Assembly (NCBI RefSeq): GCF_040500525.1
Contig: NZ_CP159402.1
Span: 2,293,501-2,357,500, forward strand
Direction of reading: 5' to 3'
From: Azospirillum formosense
GTDB taxonomy: Bacteria; Pseudomonadota; Alphaproteobacteria; Azospirillales; Azospirillaceae
DNA: 64,000 bases
The notes beneath the pieces are model-generated. The model was not told the origin of the DNA. It ran no database searches and saw only the letters and a list, made by a program, of their open reading frames with translations. Each line of letters starts with the position of its first letter. The first letter of the stretch is position 1. A program made the translations under genes and the position numbers. This document shows positions 46,397-55,450 of the stretch, piece by piece.

Positions 46397-46807
46397 TCAG
46401 TGGACCGTGGTCGCCGGCAGGGCGGCGCCGGACCCGGTGACCGCGGGCAGGCCGGCGGTGCCGGACAGCGGGCGGTTCATCTCGGCCAGACGCTTCTCCG
46501 CGGCGGCGGCGCGGGCCTGCGTCTCCTTCAGCTCGCGCTCCAGGTAGGACACGCGGTCGGAGGAGCGGCGGGCGCGGCGGCGGTGGCGGCGCTGGGCGTT
46601 CCAGGCGACGACGCCGCCGGCCAGGAAGCCGATCACCAGGGCCACCAGCGTGGCGAGGTAGACCGGGACCTCCAGCGTGAAGGGCAGCGGCCAGAGCGAC
46701 AGCGTGACCAGGCCACGGTTGGAGATGGCGAACAGCACCGCGGCCAGCGCGATGGGAACGGCGATGATGAGGGCGATGAAACGCACGGGTGTGGTCCTCG
46801 TATCCAT
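46397..46807 (-). CDS. lapA: LapA-type inner membrane protein
   Basis: This is a 136-residue protein with two N-terminal membrane helices (about 9-28 and 48-68) around NRGLVTLSLWPLPFTLEVPV, the LapA_dom pattern. A basic stretch and a coiled-coil region (SYLERELKETQARAAAAEKRL) follow, then a low-complexity tail. In E. coli LapA works with LapB in LPS assembly control; here no lapB is visible. It follows ihfB, the usual alphaproteobacterial order. Confidence 0.8.
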   Translation of the reverse strand: MDTRTTPVRFIALIIAVPIALAAVLFAISNRGLVTLSLWPLPFTLEVPVYLATLVALVIGFLAGGVVAWNAQRRHRRRARRSSDRVSYLERELKETQARAAAAEKRLAEMNRPLSGTAGLPAVTGSGAALPATTVH

Positions 46808-46875
46808 GATCGGGGGCCGGGGCAGCGCCGGGTCCGGGCCGATTGAGTCAGCGACGGGCTGTCAATGAACGGACA

Positions 46876-47160
46876 TCATTCGTCGGTGTTCAAGCGCTCG
46901 CGCAACTGTTTTCCGGTCTTGAAGAACGGGATGGCCTTTTCGCCCACCTCGACGGCTTCGCCGGTGCGCGGGTTCCGGCCGGTGCGGGCGTCCCGGCGCT
47001 TGACGGAGAAGGCGCCGAACCCGCGCAGCTCCACCCGGTCGCCGCGGGCGAGCGCTTCGGAGATCTCGTCGAAGATGGTGCCGACGATCTTTTCGATGTC
47101 GCGCTGGTACAGATGCGGATTGCGCTCCGCGAGCCGTTGAATCAGCTCTGATTTGGTCAT
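46876..47160 (-). CDS. ihfB: Integration host factor subunit beta
   Basis: This is a 94-residue DNA-bending protein with the HU/IHF fold: [11 protein letters not shown], then [32 protein letters not shown]. With IHF-alpha it binds and bends DNA by about 160 degrees in recombination and transcription. ATG 47160 gives the standard length. It is in its conserved place between rpsA and lapA, although a DUF2189 gene on the opposite strand now separates it from rpsA. Confidence 0.95.
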   Translation of the reverse strand: MTKSELIQRLAERNPHLYQRDIEKIVGTIFDEISEALARGDRVELRGFGAFSVKRRDARTGRNPRTGEAVEVGEKAIPFFKTGKQLRERLNTDE

Positions 47161-47327
47161 GGCGATTCCGTTTCCCCCGGTTCGAGCGCCCTTGCACCGC
47201 GCTCCTTGACCTGCGCGCAAGCGTGCCACCGGGTCCGGTGACCGTCAAGCTAAGCCTTTCTGGCGGAACCCTTTTCCCGGCAACGCTCGGGCTTGTCCGA
47301 CGGCCGGAAGCAAAAAGGACCGAAATG

Positions 47328-47337
47328 TGATTAATCA
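47328..47337. promoter_or_regulatory. Palindrome TGATTAATCA in the ihfB/DUF2189 gap
   Basis: A perfect 10-bp palindrome lies 84 bases before the DUF2189 gene in the 260-base divergent gap. The GC-poor setting suggests a regulator site; it is too short to name the regulator. I see nothing else distinct in the gap. Confidence 0.3.
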
Positions 47338-47420
47338 GTCTTACGGATTGCCTTTGAACGCACCATTTCCGATGAGATGGTTGGCACGGTCCTGTCGCCG
47401 GTCGCGGTTGGAGGTTCGTC

Positions 47421-48227
47421 ATGACACACGCCCATCACTCCGGTCCCGCCGACCCGCTGGCCGGCCTGCCCTACGCGGACCGCGTCCGCACCGTCACCAC
47501 CGCCCAGGCGCTGGGGTGGCTGCGGGCGGGCTGGCTGGACCTGCGGGCGTCGGGCTGGGTCAGCCTCGCCTACGGTTCCCTGTTCGTCGCCATCGGCTTC
47601 GCGCTGACCGGCGGGCTGGTGCTGGCCGGGATGGCCTATCTGATCGCGCCGATGATCGGCGCCTTCCTGCTGATCGCGCCGCTCCTGGCGCTCGGCCTCT
47701 ACCGGATTTCCAAGGACGTCGAGGAGGGGCGGCGGCCCGGCCTGTGGCGCGCGCTGACCGCGTGGCGGGCCAACCCCTACCACATCCTGACCGCCGGCCT
47801 GATCCTGATGCTCTACGTGATGATCTGGGCGCGGATGAACGTGGTGGCCTTCGCCCTGTTCTTCCCGCACGAGGCCATCGCGCTCGATCACTTCGTGGCG
47901 CAGATGTTCAGCCTGGACGGTCTGGTCTTCACCGCCTTCATCACGGCGCTGGGCTTCGCCTTCGCGGCCTTCGCCTTCATCACCAACGTCACCGCCCTGC
48001 CGATGATGATGGATCGCCCGGTGGATGTCTTCGCCGCGGCGCTGGCCTCGGCGATGGCGGTGCTGCGCAACCCGCGCGTCCTGGCGCTGTGGGCCGGGCT
48101 GATCGTGCTGGTGACCGGCGCCGGGCTGCTGACCGGCTTTCTCGGCCTGATCGTCGCCCTGCCCCTGGTCGGGCACGCGAGCTGGCACGCCTACCGCGAC
48201 CTCATCAAGGAGGACGAGGAGGGGTGA
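47421..48227 (+). CDS. DUF2189 integral membrane protein
   Basis: This is a 268-residue protein with six predicted membrane helices. After a short His-containing start come VRTVTTAQALGWLRAGW and DLRASGWVSLAYGSLFV, typical of DUF2189, and later LAPLIGAFLLIAPLLALGLYRI-like text with SKDVEEGRRP. A Met/Asp block, ALPMMMDRPVDVFAA, is also conserved in this family. Function is not established; some members lie near cytochrome oxidase genes. A strong terminator follows. Confidence 0.8.
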   Translation: MTHAHHSGPADPLAGLPYADRVRTVTTAQALGWLRAGWLDLRASGWVSLAYGSLFVAIGFALTGGLVLAGMAYLIAPMIGAFLLIAPLLALGLYRISKDVEEGRRPGLWRALTAWRANPYHILTAGLILMLYVMIWARMNVVAFALFFPHEAIALDHFVAQMFSLDGLVFTAFITALGFAFAAFAFITNVTALPMMMDRPVDVFAAALASAMAVLRNPRVLALWAGLIVLVTGAGLLTGFLGLIVALPLVGHASWHAYRDLIKEDEEG

Positions 48228-48244
48228 AAGCGGTTTGAAAAAGG

Positions 48245-48279
48245 AAAAAGCCGCCGCGGGGTGACCGCGGCGGCTTTTT
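48245..48279. terminator. Strong bidirectional terminator
   Basis: A perfect 15-bp stem (AAAAAGCCGCCGCGG pairing with CCGCGGCGGCTTTTT) has a 5-base loop. It has A5 on one side and T5 on the other, so it works for the DUF2189 gene and, from the other side, could serve rpsA. Confidence 0.9.
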
Positions 48280-48309
48280 CGTAACCAAGTGCGAGAGACG
48301 GGCCTCCTC

Positions 48310-48345
48310 CCCGGCCCTCCCCCGCTTGCGCAGGGGAGGGAGATG
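48310..48345. repeat. Palindromic repeat element, copy 3 (short)
   Basis: CCCTCCCC (48316-48323) and GGGGAGGG (48333-48340) form a hairpin of the same family as the copies near 9207 and 21415. It lies nine bases from the rpsA stop codon. Confidence 0.6.
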
Positions 48346-48354
48346 GGAAGAGCC

Positions 48355-50064
48355 TTACTCCTCGCCGGTCTGCTGCTTGCGCTTCAGAGCCGCACCCAGG
48401 ATGTCGCCCAGCGAGGCGCCCGAGTCGGACGAACCGTACTCGGCCATCGCCTGCTTCTCCTCCTCCATCTCGCGGGCCTTGATGGACAGCGAGATGCGGC
48501 GGGAGCCGCGGTCGATCTGGGTCACCTTCGCGTCGACCTTCTCGCCGACGGCGAAGCGGTCCGGACGCTGCTCCGAACGGTCGCGGGACAGGTCCGACTT
48601 GCGGATGAAGCCGGTGTAGCCCTCGCCGACCGTGACCTCGATGCCACCGTCGGTGACCTGGGTGACGGTGCAGGTGACGACCTCGTTCTTCTTCAGGCCG
48701 GCCGTGGCAGCCTCGAACGGATCGTTCGCGAGCTGCTTGATGCCGAGGGAGATGCGCTCCTTCTCGACGTCGACGTCCAGGACCTTGACCTTGACGCGGT
48801 CGCCCTTCTTGTACTCGGCGATGGCCTCCTCACCCGACTTGTTCCAGTCGAGGTCGGACATGTGGACCATGCCGTCGATGTCGCCCGGCAGACCGACGAA
48901 CAGACCGAACTCGGTGATGTTCTTGACCTCGCCTTCCAGCTCCGTGCCCGGGCCGAACTTGTCGAGGAAGGTCTCCCACGGGTTGTCCAGGCACTGCTTG
49001 AGGCCCAGGCTGATGCGGCGCTTCTGCGGATCGACGTCCAGGACCATGACCTCGACTTCCTGCGAAGTCGAAACGATCTTGCCCGGATGGACGTTCTTCT
49101 TCGTCCAGGACATCTCCGAGACGTGCACCAGGCCCTCGATCCCCGGCTCCAGCTCCACGAAGGCGCCGTAGTCGGTGATGTTGGTGACGCGGCCCTTGAA
49201 CCGCGAGCTGACCGGGTACTTGGCTTCCACGCCTTCCCACGGATCGGCTTCCAGCTGCTTCATGCCGAGGCTGATGCGCTGGGTCTCCGGGTTGAAGCGG
49301 ATGACCTGGACCGTGACGGTCTGGCCGATCTGCAGGGCCTCGGACGGGTGGTTGATGCGGCGCCACGCGATGTCGGTGACGTGCAGCAGGCCGTCGACGC
49401 CACCCAGATCCACGAACGCGCCGTAGTCGGTGATGTTCTTGACCACACCCTGCAGAACCTGGCCTTCCTTGAGGTTGGCCACCAGCTCCGAACGGGCCTC
49501 GGCGCGGCTCTCTTCGAGAACGGCGCGACGCGACACGACGATGTTGCCGCGCGAGCGGTCCATCTTCAGGATCTGGAACGGCTGCGGGGTGCCCAGCAGC
49601 GGGGAGATGTCGCGGACCGGACGGATGTCCACCTGCGAACCCGGCAGGAACGCCACGGCGCCCGACAGGTCGACGGTGAAGCCGCCCTTGACGCGGCCGA
49701 AGATGACGCCGGTGACGCGGGTCTGGTCCTGGAAGGACTTCTCCAGCAGGGCCCAGGCCTCTTCGCGCTTCGCCTTCTCACGCGACAGAACGGCTTCGCC
49801 GTTCTTGTCTTCCATGCGCTCCAGATACACCTCGACGGTGTCGCCCGCCTTCAGCTCGGGCGGCTGGCCGGCAACGGCGAATTCCTTCAGCGCGACGCGG
49901 CCTTCCGACTTCAGGCCGACGTCGATGGTGACCATGTCGTTCTCGACGGAGACGACGCGGCCCTTGACGACCGAGCCTTCGAGGGACTCGGCCGTGCCGA
50001 GCGACTCCTCGAGCAGAGCCGCAAAGCTTTCCTTCTCGCCGGTCCGGGCCATAGCTTGTGCCAT
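48355..50064 (-). CDS. rpsA: 30S ribosomal protein S1
   Basis: This is the 569-residue S1 with six S1/OB repeats; repeats 3-6 each show the GxVxxI-x2-(Y/F)G(A/L)FV pattern (GVVKNITDYGAFVDL, GRVTNITDYGAFVEL, GEVKNITEFGLFVGL). It brings structured mRNAs to the 30S subunit. ATG 50064 has TTAGGAG six bases upstream. The C-terminal tail is Ser/Gly/Lys-rich (ALKRKQQTGEE). Order aroA-cmk-rpsA is conserved. Confidence 0.97.
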   Translation of the reverse strand: MAQAMARTGEKESFAALLEESLGTAESLEGSVVKGRVVSVENDMVTIDVGLKSEGRVALKEFAVAGQPPELKAGDTVEVYLERMEDKNGEAVLSREKAKREEAWALLEKSFQDQTRVTGVIFGRVKGGFTVDLSGAVAFLPGSQVDIRPVRDISPLLGTPQPFQILKMDRSRGNIVVSRRAVLEESRAEARSELVANLKEGQVLQGVVKNITDYGAFVDLGGVDGLLHVTDIAWRRINHPSEALQIGQTVTVQVIRFNPETQRISLGMKQLEADPWEGVEAKYPVSSRFKGRVTNITDYGAFVELEPGIEGLVHVSEMSWTKKNVHPGKIVSTSQEVEVMVLDVDPQKRRISLGLKQCLDNPWETFLDKFGPGTELEGEVKNITEFGLFVGLPGDIDGMVHMSDLDWNKSGEEAIAEYKKGDRVKVKVLDVDVEKERISLGIKQLANDPFEAATAGLKKNEVVTCTVTQVTDGGIEVTVGEGYTGFIRKSDLSRDRSEQRPDRFAVGEKVDAKVTQIDRGSRRISLSIKAREMEEEKQAMAEYGSSDSGASLGDILGAALKRKQQTGEE

Positions 50065-50218
50065 TGAAACTCCTAAGGTTGGCCGAAAGCGATCCCGCCA
50101 TGGTCCGTCCCGCGGCAAAACGGGCCGGCCCCCGATGGGACCACCGCGCCGGGCACCACGCCCGGCGACTTGGTTGACATATGTTCCGTGGAGGGCCGAT
50201 GCGCCCGGACCGTGATGC

Positions 50219-50881
50219 TCAGACCTTGGGGCCGAAACCGGTTTTCGTTCCGATAAAGGCGGTCGCCGCTGCGAACGCCTGGTCGGCGTCGAGGGCGGAG
50301 GTATCAAGCACAAAAGCGTCGGCAGCCGGCAGGAGCGGTGCTACCGTCCTCTGGCTGTCGCGCGCGTCACGGGCCTTCATGTCCTCCAGGACGTCGGACG
50401 GTATAGCCGGAATCCCGCGTTCCCGCAACTCCTTGAGTCGCCGCTCGGCCCGCACCTCCACGGAAGCGGTAACGAACAGCTTGGCATCGGCGTTCGGGCA
50501 TACGACCGTTCCGACGTCCCGCCCGTCCAGCACCGCCCCCGGCGCGCCGCCGGGCGGGGTCGCGGCGAAGCGCCGCTGGAAATCGAGCAGCGCGGCCCGC
50601 ACCGCCGGCACCACGGCGACCTTGGAGGCCGCCTGCGCCGCCTCGTCGCTGCGCAGGGCCGGGTCGTTCAGGATGCCGTCGTCCGGCCGCAGCGCGCGGG
50701 CGGCCTGCGCCGCGGCCTCCGCGTCCGCCGGGTCGCCGCCGGCTCGCAGGACGCTGACGCCGACGGCGCGGTAGAGCGCCCCGGTGTCGAGATGCGCGAA
50801 GCCGTAGGCCTGGGCGACCCGCTTGGATAGCGTGCCCTTGCCCGCCGCGGCGGGGCCGTCGATGGCGATGACCAGACCCAT
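50219..50881 (-). CDS. cmk: Cytidylate kinase
   Basis: This is a 220-residue NMP kinase for CMP and dCMP. The P-loop [15 protein letters not shown] opens the protein after VIAIDG. CMP-binding blocks [11 protein letters not shown] and [20 protein letters not shown] follow, with the lid [13 protein letters not shown] 50881 is six bases from the aroA stop, with GAGGG spanning the junction, so it is coupled to aroA. Confidence 0.96.
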   Translation of the reverse strand: MGLVIAIDGPAAAGKGTLSKRVAQAYGFAHLDTGALYRAVGVSVLRAGGDPADAEAAAQAARALRPDDGILNDPALRSDEAAQAASKVAVVPAVRAALLDFQRRFAATPPGGAPGAVLDGRDVGTVVCPNADAKLFVTASVEVRAERRLKELRERGIPAIPSDVLEDMKARDARDSQRTVAPLLPAADAFVLDTSALDADQAFAAATAFIGTKTGFGPKV

Positions 50882-50886
50882 CGCCC

Positions 50887-52224
50887 TCACACCCCCGCGA
50901 TCGTCGCGCCGACGCCGTTCATCAGATCGACGAAGCCGGGGAAGCTGGTCTCGATGAAGGCGCCGTCGTCCACCTGCACCGGCTCGGTCGTGGCCATGCC
51001 CAGCACCAGGAAGCTCATGGCGATGCGGTGGTCCATGGCGGTGGCGACGGTGGCGCCGCCCTGCGGCGGCTTGCCGGTGCCGTAGACGGTCAGGCTGTCG
51101 TCGGCCCCGACCTCGACCTTCACGCCGCACTTGGTCAGCCCGTCGGCGACCATGGCGAGGCGGTCGCTCTCCTTCACGCGCAGCTCCTTCAGGCCGAGCA
51201 TGACGGTGGTGCCCTCGGCGCAGGCGGCGGCGGCGGCGAGGATCGGGTACTCGTCGATCATGCTGGGGGCGCGGTCCGCCGGAACGACGATGCCCTTGAG
51301 CGGCCCGTGCTTCACCCGCAGGTCGGCCACCGGCTCTCCCGCCTCGTCGCGGCGGTTCTCGAAGGCGATGTTCGCGCCCATCTCGATCAGCGTGTCGTAG
51401 AGGCCGGTGCGGCGCGGGTTCATGCCGACGCCGGGGAGCAGCAGCTCCGAGCCGGGGCGCAGCAGCGCCGCAACCGCCGGGAAGGCGGCGGAGCTGGGGT
51501 CGGCCGGCACGACGATCTCGCGCCCGGTCAGCTCCGGCTGGCCGACGACGGACACGGCCAGCGCACCGTCCTCCATCCGCTCCGTCGTCACGGTGGCGCC
51601 GAAATGGCGCAGCATCAGCTCGGTGTGGTCGCGGGTCGGCTCCGCCTCGATCACCGTGGTGGTGCCGGCGGTGTTCAGGCCGCAGAGGATGACCGCCGAC
51701 TTCACCTGGGCGGAGGCCACCGGCAGGCGGTAGGTGATCGGAACCGTGCGGTCGCTGCCGACCACGGCCAGCGGCAGCCGCCCGCCGGACCGCCCGACGA
51801 AGCGCGCGCCCATCTGCTCCAGCGGGCCGGTCACGCGGGCCATCGGCCGCTTGTTCAGCGAGGCGTCGCCGGTGAAGACGCAGGTGATCGGGTGCGACGC
51901 GACGAGGCCCATCAGCAGGCGCGCCGCCGTGCCGCTGTTGCCCATGTCGAGCACCTGCGCAGGCTCGCCCAGACCGCCCAGACCGACGCCGCGCACGCGC
52001 CACACGCCGTCCCCGCCGCGCTCCGCCCGGGCGCCCAGCAGGCGCATGGCGGCGGCGGTGTTCAGCACGTCCTCCCCTTCCAGCAGGCCGTGGATGACGG
52101 TCTCGCCCACCGCAACGGCGCCCAGCATCAGCGACCGGTGCGAAATCGACTTGTCGCCCGGCACGCGGATGGTGCCGGCCAGCGCGCCGGTGGAGGATGA
52201 GCGAAGCGGCTTCGCCTGCAGCAT
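50887..52224 (-). CDS. aroA: 3-phosphoshikimate 1-carboxyvinyltransferase (class II-like EPSPS)
   Basis: This is a 445-residue EPSP synthase that joins PEP to shikimate 3-phosphate. It resembles the class II (Agrobacterium CP4-type) enzymes: [67 protein letters not shown] and [11 protein letters not shown]. The PEP-site loop reads [11 protein letters not shown], with Gly where CP4 has Ala100. ATG 52224 has GGGGAG seven bases upstream. It heads the aroA-cmk-rpsA unit. Three further shikimate genes in the window are elsewhere. Confidence 0.95.
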   Translation of the reverse strand: MLQAKPLRSSSTGALAGTIRVPGDKSISHRSLMLGAVAVGETVIHGLLEGEDVLNTAAAMRLLGARAERGGDGVWRVRGVGLGGLGEPAQVLDMGNSGTAARLLMGLVASHPITCVFTGDASLNKRPMARVTGPLEQMGARFVGRSGGRLPLAVVGSDRTVPITYRLPVASAQVKSAVILCGLNTAGTTTVIEAEPTRDHTELMLRHFGATVTTERMEDGALAVSVVGQPELTGREIVVPADPSSAAFPAVAALLRPGSELLLPGVGMNPRRTGLYDTLIEMGANIAFENRRDEAGEPVADLRVKHGPLKGIVVPADRAPSMIDEYPILAAAAACAEGTTVMLGLKELRVKESDRLAMVADGLTKCGVKVEVGADDSLTVYGTGKPPQGGATVATAMDHRIAMSFLVLGMATTEPVQVDDGAFIETSFPGFVDLMNGVGATIAGV

Positions 52225-52311
52225 GGGAGGACTCCCCAGACAAGAATGTGACCAGGGCGGAGTACCTAGCACAGCGGGAAGGGCGATGCGAGCGATGCGC
52301 GGGTCTCCCGA

Positions 52312-54090
52312 TCAGTCCCCCACCGCCACCCCCTCGCGCCGGGTGTCGGCGCCGCCGGACAGCCCCTGGCCGGTCACCAGGATCGCCTGGGTGCCGGAGG
52401 TCAGCTCCATCGCCTTGACCGTGTGCCCCCGCGCCTCCAGCGCCGCGATCCAGCCTTCCGCCTCGGTGCCCAGCTCCAGCTCGGTCGGGCCGTTGCGGCT
52501 GCCGACGTTGGGGGCGTCCACCGCCGCCTGCGGGTCAAGGCCCCAGTCCAGCAACGCGACCAGCGTCTTGCCCACGTAGTTGATGATGTTGCTGCCGCCC
52601 GGCGATCCCACCGAGGCGACCAGGGCGCCGTCGCGGAAGACCAGCGTCGGCGCCATCGAGCTGCGCGGCCGCTTGCCCGGCTCCACCCGGTTGGCCACCG
52701 GCTTGCCGTCCTCCGTCGGGGTGAAGGCGAAGTCGGTCAGCTCGTTGTTCAGCAGGAAGCCGCGCACCATCTGGCGGGAGCCGAAGCCGTCCTCGATGGT
52801 GGTGGTCATGGCGACGGCGTTGCCCGCCCCGTCGATCACGGAGATGTGGCTGGTGCCATGCTCCTCGGCCTCGGCGAAGCCCCAGGCGCGGCCTTCCCGG
52901 AAGGGCGGCTCGCCCGGTTGGGCCTTGCCCATCGACCGCTCGCCGACCAGGGCGGCGCGGCTCGCCAGATAGCCGCGGTCGAGCAGCCCCTTCACCGGCA
53001 CCGAGACGAAATCGGGGTCGGCGAGATAGAGGCCGCGATCGGCGAAGGCCAGCCGCCCGGCCTCCGACAGCCAGTGCGCCGCCAGCGCCGGATCGCCGCG
53101 GGTGGCGGCCATGTCGCGTCCCTCAAGGACGGCCAGCATCTGCAGCACCGCGACCCCGCCGGAGCTGGGCGGCCCCATGCCGCACAGGGTGTAGGCGCGG
53201 TAGGGGCCGCAGACCGGCTCCCGCTCCTTCACCCGGTAGGCCTTCAGGTCGGCCTCGGTCATGTCGCCGGGGTTGGTGGGATGACCGGTCACCGCCTTGA
53301 CGACGTCGGCGGCGATCGGCCCTTCGTAGAAGGCGGCGGAGCCCTTGTCGGCGATGGCGCGCAGGGTCGCCGCGAACTCCGGGTTCTTCAGCACATGGCC
53401 GACCGGCCAGGGCGTGCCGTCCGGCTGGTAGAAGTAGGCGCGCGCCGTGGGGTTGGCCGGCAGGTGCTTCTCCATCGCCAGCTGGCCGTTCAGCCGCGGG
53501 CTGACCGTGAAGCCGGTCTCGGCCAGCGCGATGGCCCGCTCGAACAGGCGCGGCCAGGGCAGTTTGCCGTGCGTGCGGTGGGCGTGTTCCAGCAGCATCA
53601 CCGTGCCCGGCACCCCGACGGACCGCCCGCCGACCACCGCGTCGTAGAAGGGCATCGGCTTGCCGTCCGCTCCCAGGAAGCGCTCGGGCGTCGCGGCGGC
53701 CGGCGCGGTCTCGCGCCCGTCGAGGGTGGTCACCGCCTTCGTTGCGGCATCGTAATGGACCAGGAAGGCGCCGCCCCCGATGCCGGAGCTTTGCGGCTCC
53801 ACCAGATTGAGGACGAGCTGCACGGCGATGGCCGCGTCCACCGCGCTGCCGCCCGCGCGCAGGATCTCCCGTCCGGCCTCCGCCGCCAGCGGATTCGCGG
53901 CGGCGACCATGTGGCGCGTGGCGGTGTCGAGGCTGCGGCTGCCGCGCCCGGTCGCGCGCTCCGGCGCCACGTCGCCCGCGGCCGACGGAGTTGTGGACGG
54001 CGCCGTCTGGGCTGCGGCCTCCAGCGGCAGCACCGCCAGCAGGCCGGCGGACAGCAACGCCCGCCAGCGGCGGGACAGCAGGATCGGCAT
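52312..54090 (-). CDS. ggt: Gamma-glutamyltransferase
   Basis: This is a 592-residue periplasmic Ntn hydrolase with a signal peptide (residues 1-28, AAAQTAP). It should self-cleave before the Thr of [12 protein letters not shown] into a large and a small subunit. Substrate motifs [29 protein letters not shown] and the Ser pair block [22 protein letters not shown] are seen. It hydrolyses or transfers the gamma-glutamyl group of glutathione. It is alone in its unit, downstream of no obvious partner; the aroA gene lies on the same strand beyond it. Confidence 0.95.
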   Translation of the reverse strand: MPILLSRRWRALLSAGLLAVLPLEAAAQTAPSTTPSAAGDVAPERATGRGSRSLDTATRHMVAAANPLAAEAGREILRAGGSAVDAAIAVQLVLNLVEPQSSGIGGGAFLVHYDAATKAVTTLDGRETAPAAATPERFLGADGKPMPFYDAVVGGRSVGVPGTVMLLEHAHRTHGKLPWPRLFERAIALAETGFTVSPRLNGQLAMEKHLPANPTARAYFYQPDGTPWPVGHVLKNPEFAATLRAIADKGSAAFYEGPIAADVVKAVTGHPTNPGDMTEADLKAYRVKEREPVCGPYRAYTLCGMGPPSSGGVAVLQMLAVLEGRDMAATRGDPALAAHWLSEAGRLAFADRGLYLADPDFVSVPVKGLLDRGYLASRAALVGERSMGKAQPGEPPFREGRAWGFAEAEEHGTSHISVIDGAGNAVAMTTTIEDGFGSRQMVRGFLLNNELTDFAFTPTEDGKPVANRVEPGKRPRSSMAPTLVFRDGALVASVGSPGGSNIINYVGKTLVALLDWGLDPQAAVDAPNVGSRNGPTELELGTEAEGWIAALEARGHTVKAMELTSGTQAILVTGQGLSGGADTRREGVAVGD

Positions 54091-54296
54091 CGGCTTCCTC
54101 CCCCATTATCATGGCATCCTTGTCGGCGGCCCGGAGGACCACCGCAGGGTGAAGTTTGGCACCGGCCGCCGGCCCCGCCAGTTTGCCAACGACATTCAGC
54201 GAACTTTTTTTTGACAAGCGCCCGCTGGCGTGGCAAAGGGCGCGGCTTGTAATTCCCGAATTGGGCATTCCCTAGGAACGTGACGGAGGACGAGGC

Positions 54297-54695
54297 GTGG
54301 CCAAACCCGAATGGGGCGTCAAGCGCATCTGCCCGAGCTGTGGCGCGCGCTATTACGATCTGCGCAAGGACCCGCCGGTGTGCCCGAACTGCGGATCGCA
54401 GTTCGATCCCGAGGCGTTGCTGAAGTCCCGCAAGGCGCGCCCGGCGCCGGTCGACGACGTCAAGAAGGCCCCGGTGGTCTCCTCGGATGACGAGGATGCC
54501 GAGACCGAGACCGAGGACGAGGAGTCGACGGAACTCGATGAGGTCGAGGACGATGTGTCCGTCGACGACATCGAGGAAACCGACGAGACGCCCGAGGACG
54601 AGGACGATGTCCTGATCGAGGACACCTCGGAGCTGGGCGAGGACGACATGGACGAGGTCGTCGACGTCGAAGGCGAGGACGAGGAGGAGCGCTGA
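54297..54695 (+). CDS. FYDLN-type zinc-ribbon protein (TIGR02300 family)
   Basis: This is a 132-residue protein. The first 40 residues form a zinc ribbon with two CxxC pairs (ICPSCGARYYDL and VCPNCGSQFDP); the family's FYDLN block reads YYDLR here. From residue 60 to the end, more than half of the residues are Asp or Glu, so the tail is hyperacidic. Function is unknown. GTG 54297 follows GGAGG. The place before tRNA-Ala and opposite aroA-cmk-rpsA is conserved in alphaproteobacteria. Confidence 0.88.
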   Translation: MAKPEWGVKRICPSCGARYYDLRKDPPVCPNCGSQFDPEALLKSRKARPAPVDDVKKAPVVSSDDEDAETETEDEESTELDEVEDDVSVDDIEETDETPEDEDDVLIEDTSELGEDDMDEVVDVEGEDEEER

Positions 54696-54763
54696 TCCGC
54701 GCTTCCCTAGGAAGGACGGGGACGGCGGGGCGGAAAAAAGGTGGACGGGGCTGAATTTTTCTC

Positions 54764-54792
54764 TTGCATCAGCCCCCCGTCCTGACCAATAT
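54764..54792 (+). promoter_or_regulatory. Candidate tRNA-Ala promoter, overlapping a hairpin
   Basis: A -35 TTGCAT (54764-54769) and a -10 CAATAT (54787-54792) lie 17 bases apart, 45 bases before the tRNA. The -35 is inside an inverted repeat (GGGGCTGA at 54747-54754 and TCAGCCCC at 54769-54776) that could end the upstream gene's transcript. Confidence 0.45.
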
Positions 54793-54837
54793 CCCGCTCC
54801 ACCGAGGCAGGCCGCAAGGCTCGCCGCCCAGAGTTTC

Positions 54838-54913
<76 letters not shown>

Positions 54914-54920
54914 AACACCT

Positions 54921-54952
54921 CAAGGGCCTGCGCGACACCGCGCGGGCCCTTG
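54921..54952 (+). terminator. Terminator hairpin after tRNA-Ala
   Basis: A 14-bp stem with a single G-U wobble (CAAGGGCCTGCGCG and CGCGCGGGCCCTTG) and a 4-base loop. Downstream T-rich sequence (GTTTC...CTTTTT) is interrupted, so efficiency is uncertain. Confidence 0.7.
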
Positions 54953-55082
54953 GGCGTTTCAGGTCCTTTTTCCGCTGGTTCTTTCCAGCGCCGCCGTCTT
55001 GACAGGCGTCAAGGAACCCTCTTTGGTCGGGCGGCACCGTCGGCTTCCGCCGATTCCCCTTTCCTCCCGCTTCGGACACGCC

Positions 55083-55361
55083 ATGGCCGACATCCTGATC
55101 GCCAACACCCTGACGGGCGACACCACCCTGGGCGCGCTGAACGCCGTCGATCCGGACGCCGTGGGCCGTCTGGCGCAGATCCATCCGGTCTTCAACCCCG
55201 GCGTCGGCGTGCCGGACAGCGCCAGCCTGGGCGATCTCGCCAAGGCCACGGGCATCCCGCTGGACGTGCTGCTGGCCACGGCGCGCGGCGCCATCCACGT
55301 CACCGCCCCGGCCGGCGGCTGCGGCTGCGGAAGCGGCGGCTGCGGCACGCCCAGGCACTGA
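55083..55361 (+). CDS. Small DUF1858-like protein with Cys/Gly tail
   Basis: This 92-residue protein has a helical domain (about 1-72) that resembles DUF1858/ScdA-N: DTTLGALNAVDPDAVGRLAQI and SLGDLAKATGIPLDVLLATA. The C-terminus is a Cys/Gly cluster, GGCGCGSGGCG, with three Cys in a CxCx4C array. This suggests metal or Fe-S binding. ATG 55083 is used. DUF1858-like proteins often go with Fe-S repair or hybrid-cluster enzymes, none of which is nearby. It lies 170 bases after the tRNA and 89 bases before a pirin gene. Confidence 0.6.
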   Translation: MADILIANTLTGDTTLGALNAVDPDAVGRLAQIHPVFNPGVGVPDSASLGDLAKATGIPLDVLLATARGAIHVTAPAGGCGCGSGGCGTPRH

Positions 55362-55450
55362 GCGCTTTCCCCCTCCCATTCGCGGCGCCGGTCCCCACCT
55401 GTTGGTGGCACCCACCATTGGGAACAGGCTTCGGGAACGGGAGGACAGGC

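Noticed and set aside
50174..50179. TTGACA on the plus strand before cmk
   Set aside because: No plus-strand gene follows, and no -10 is found at the right distance.
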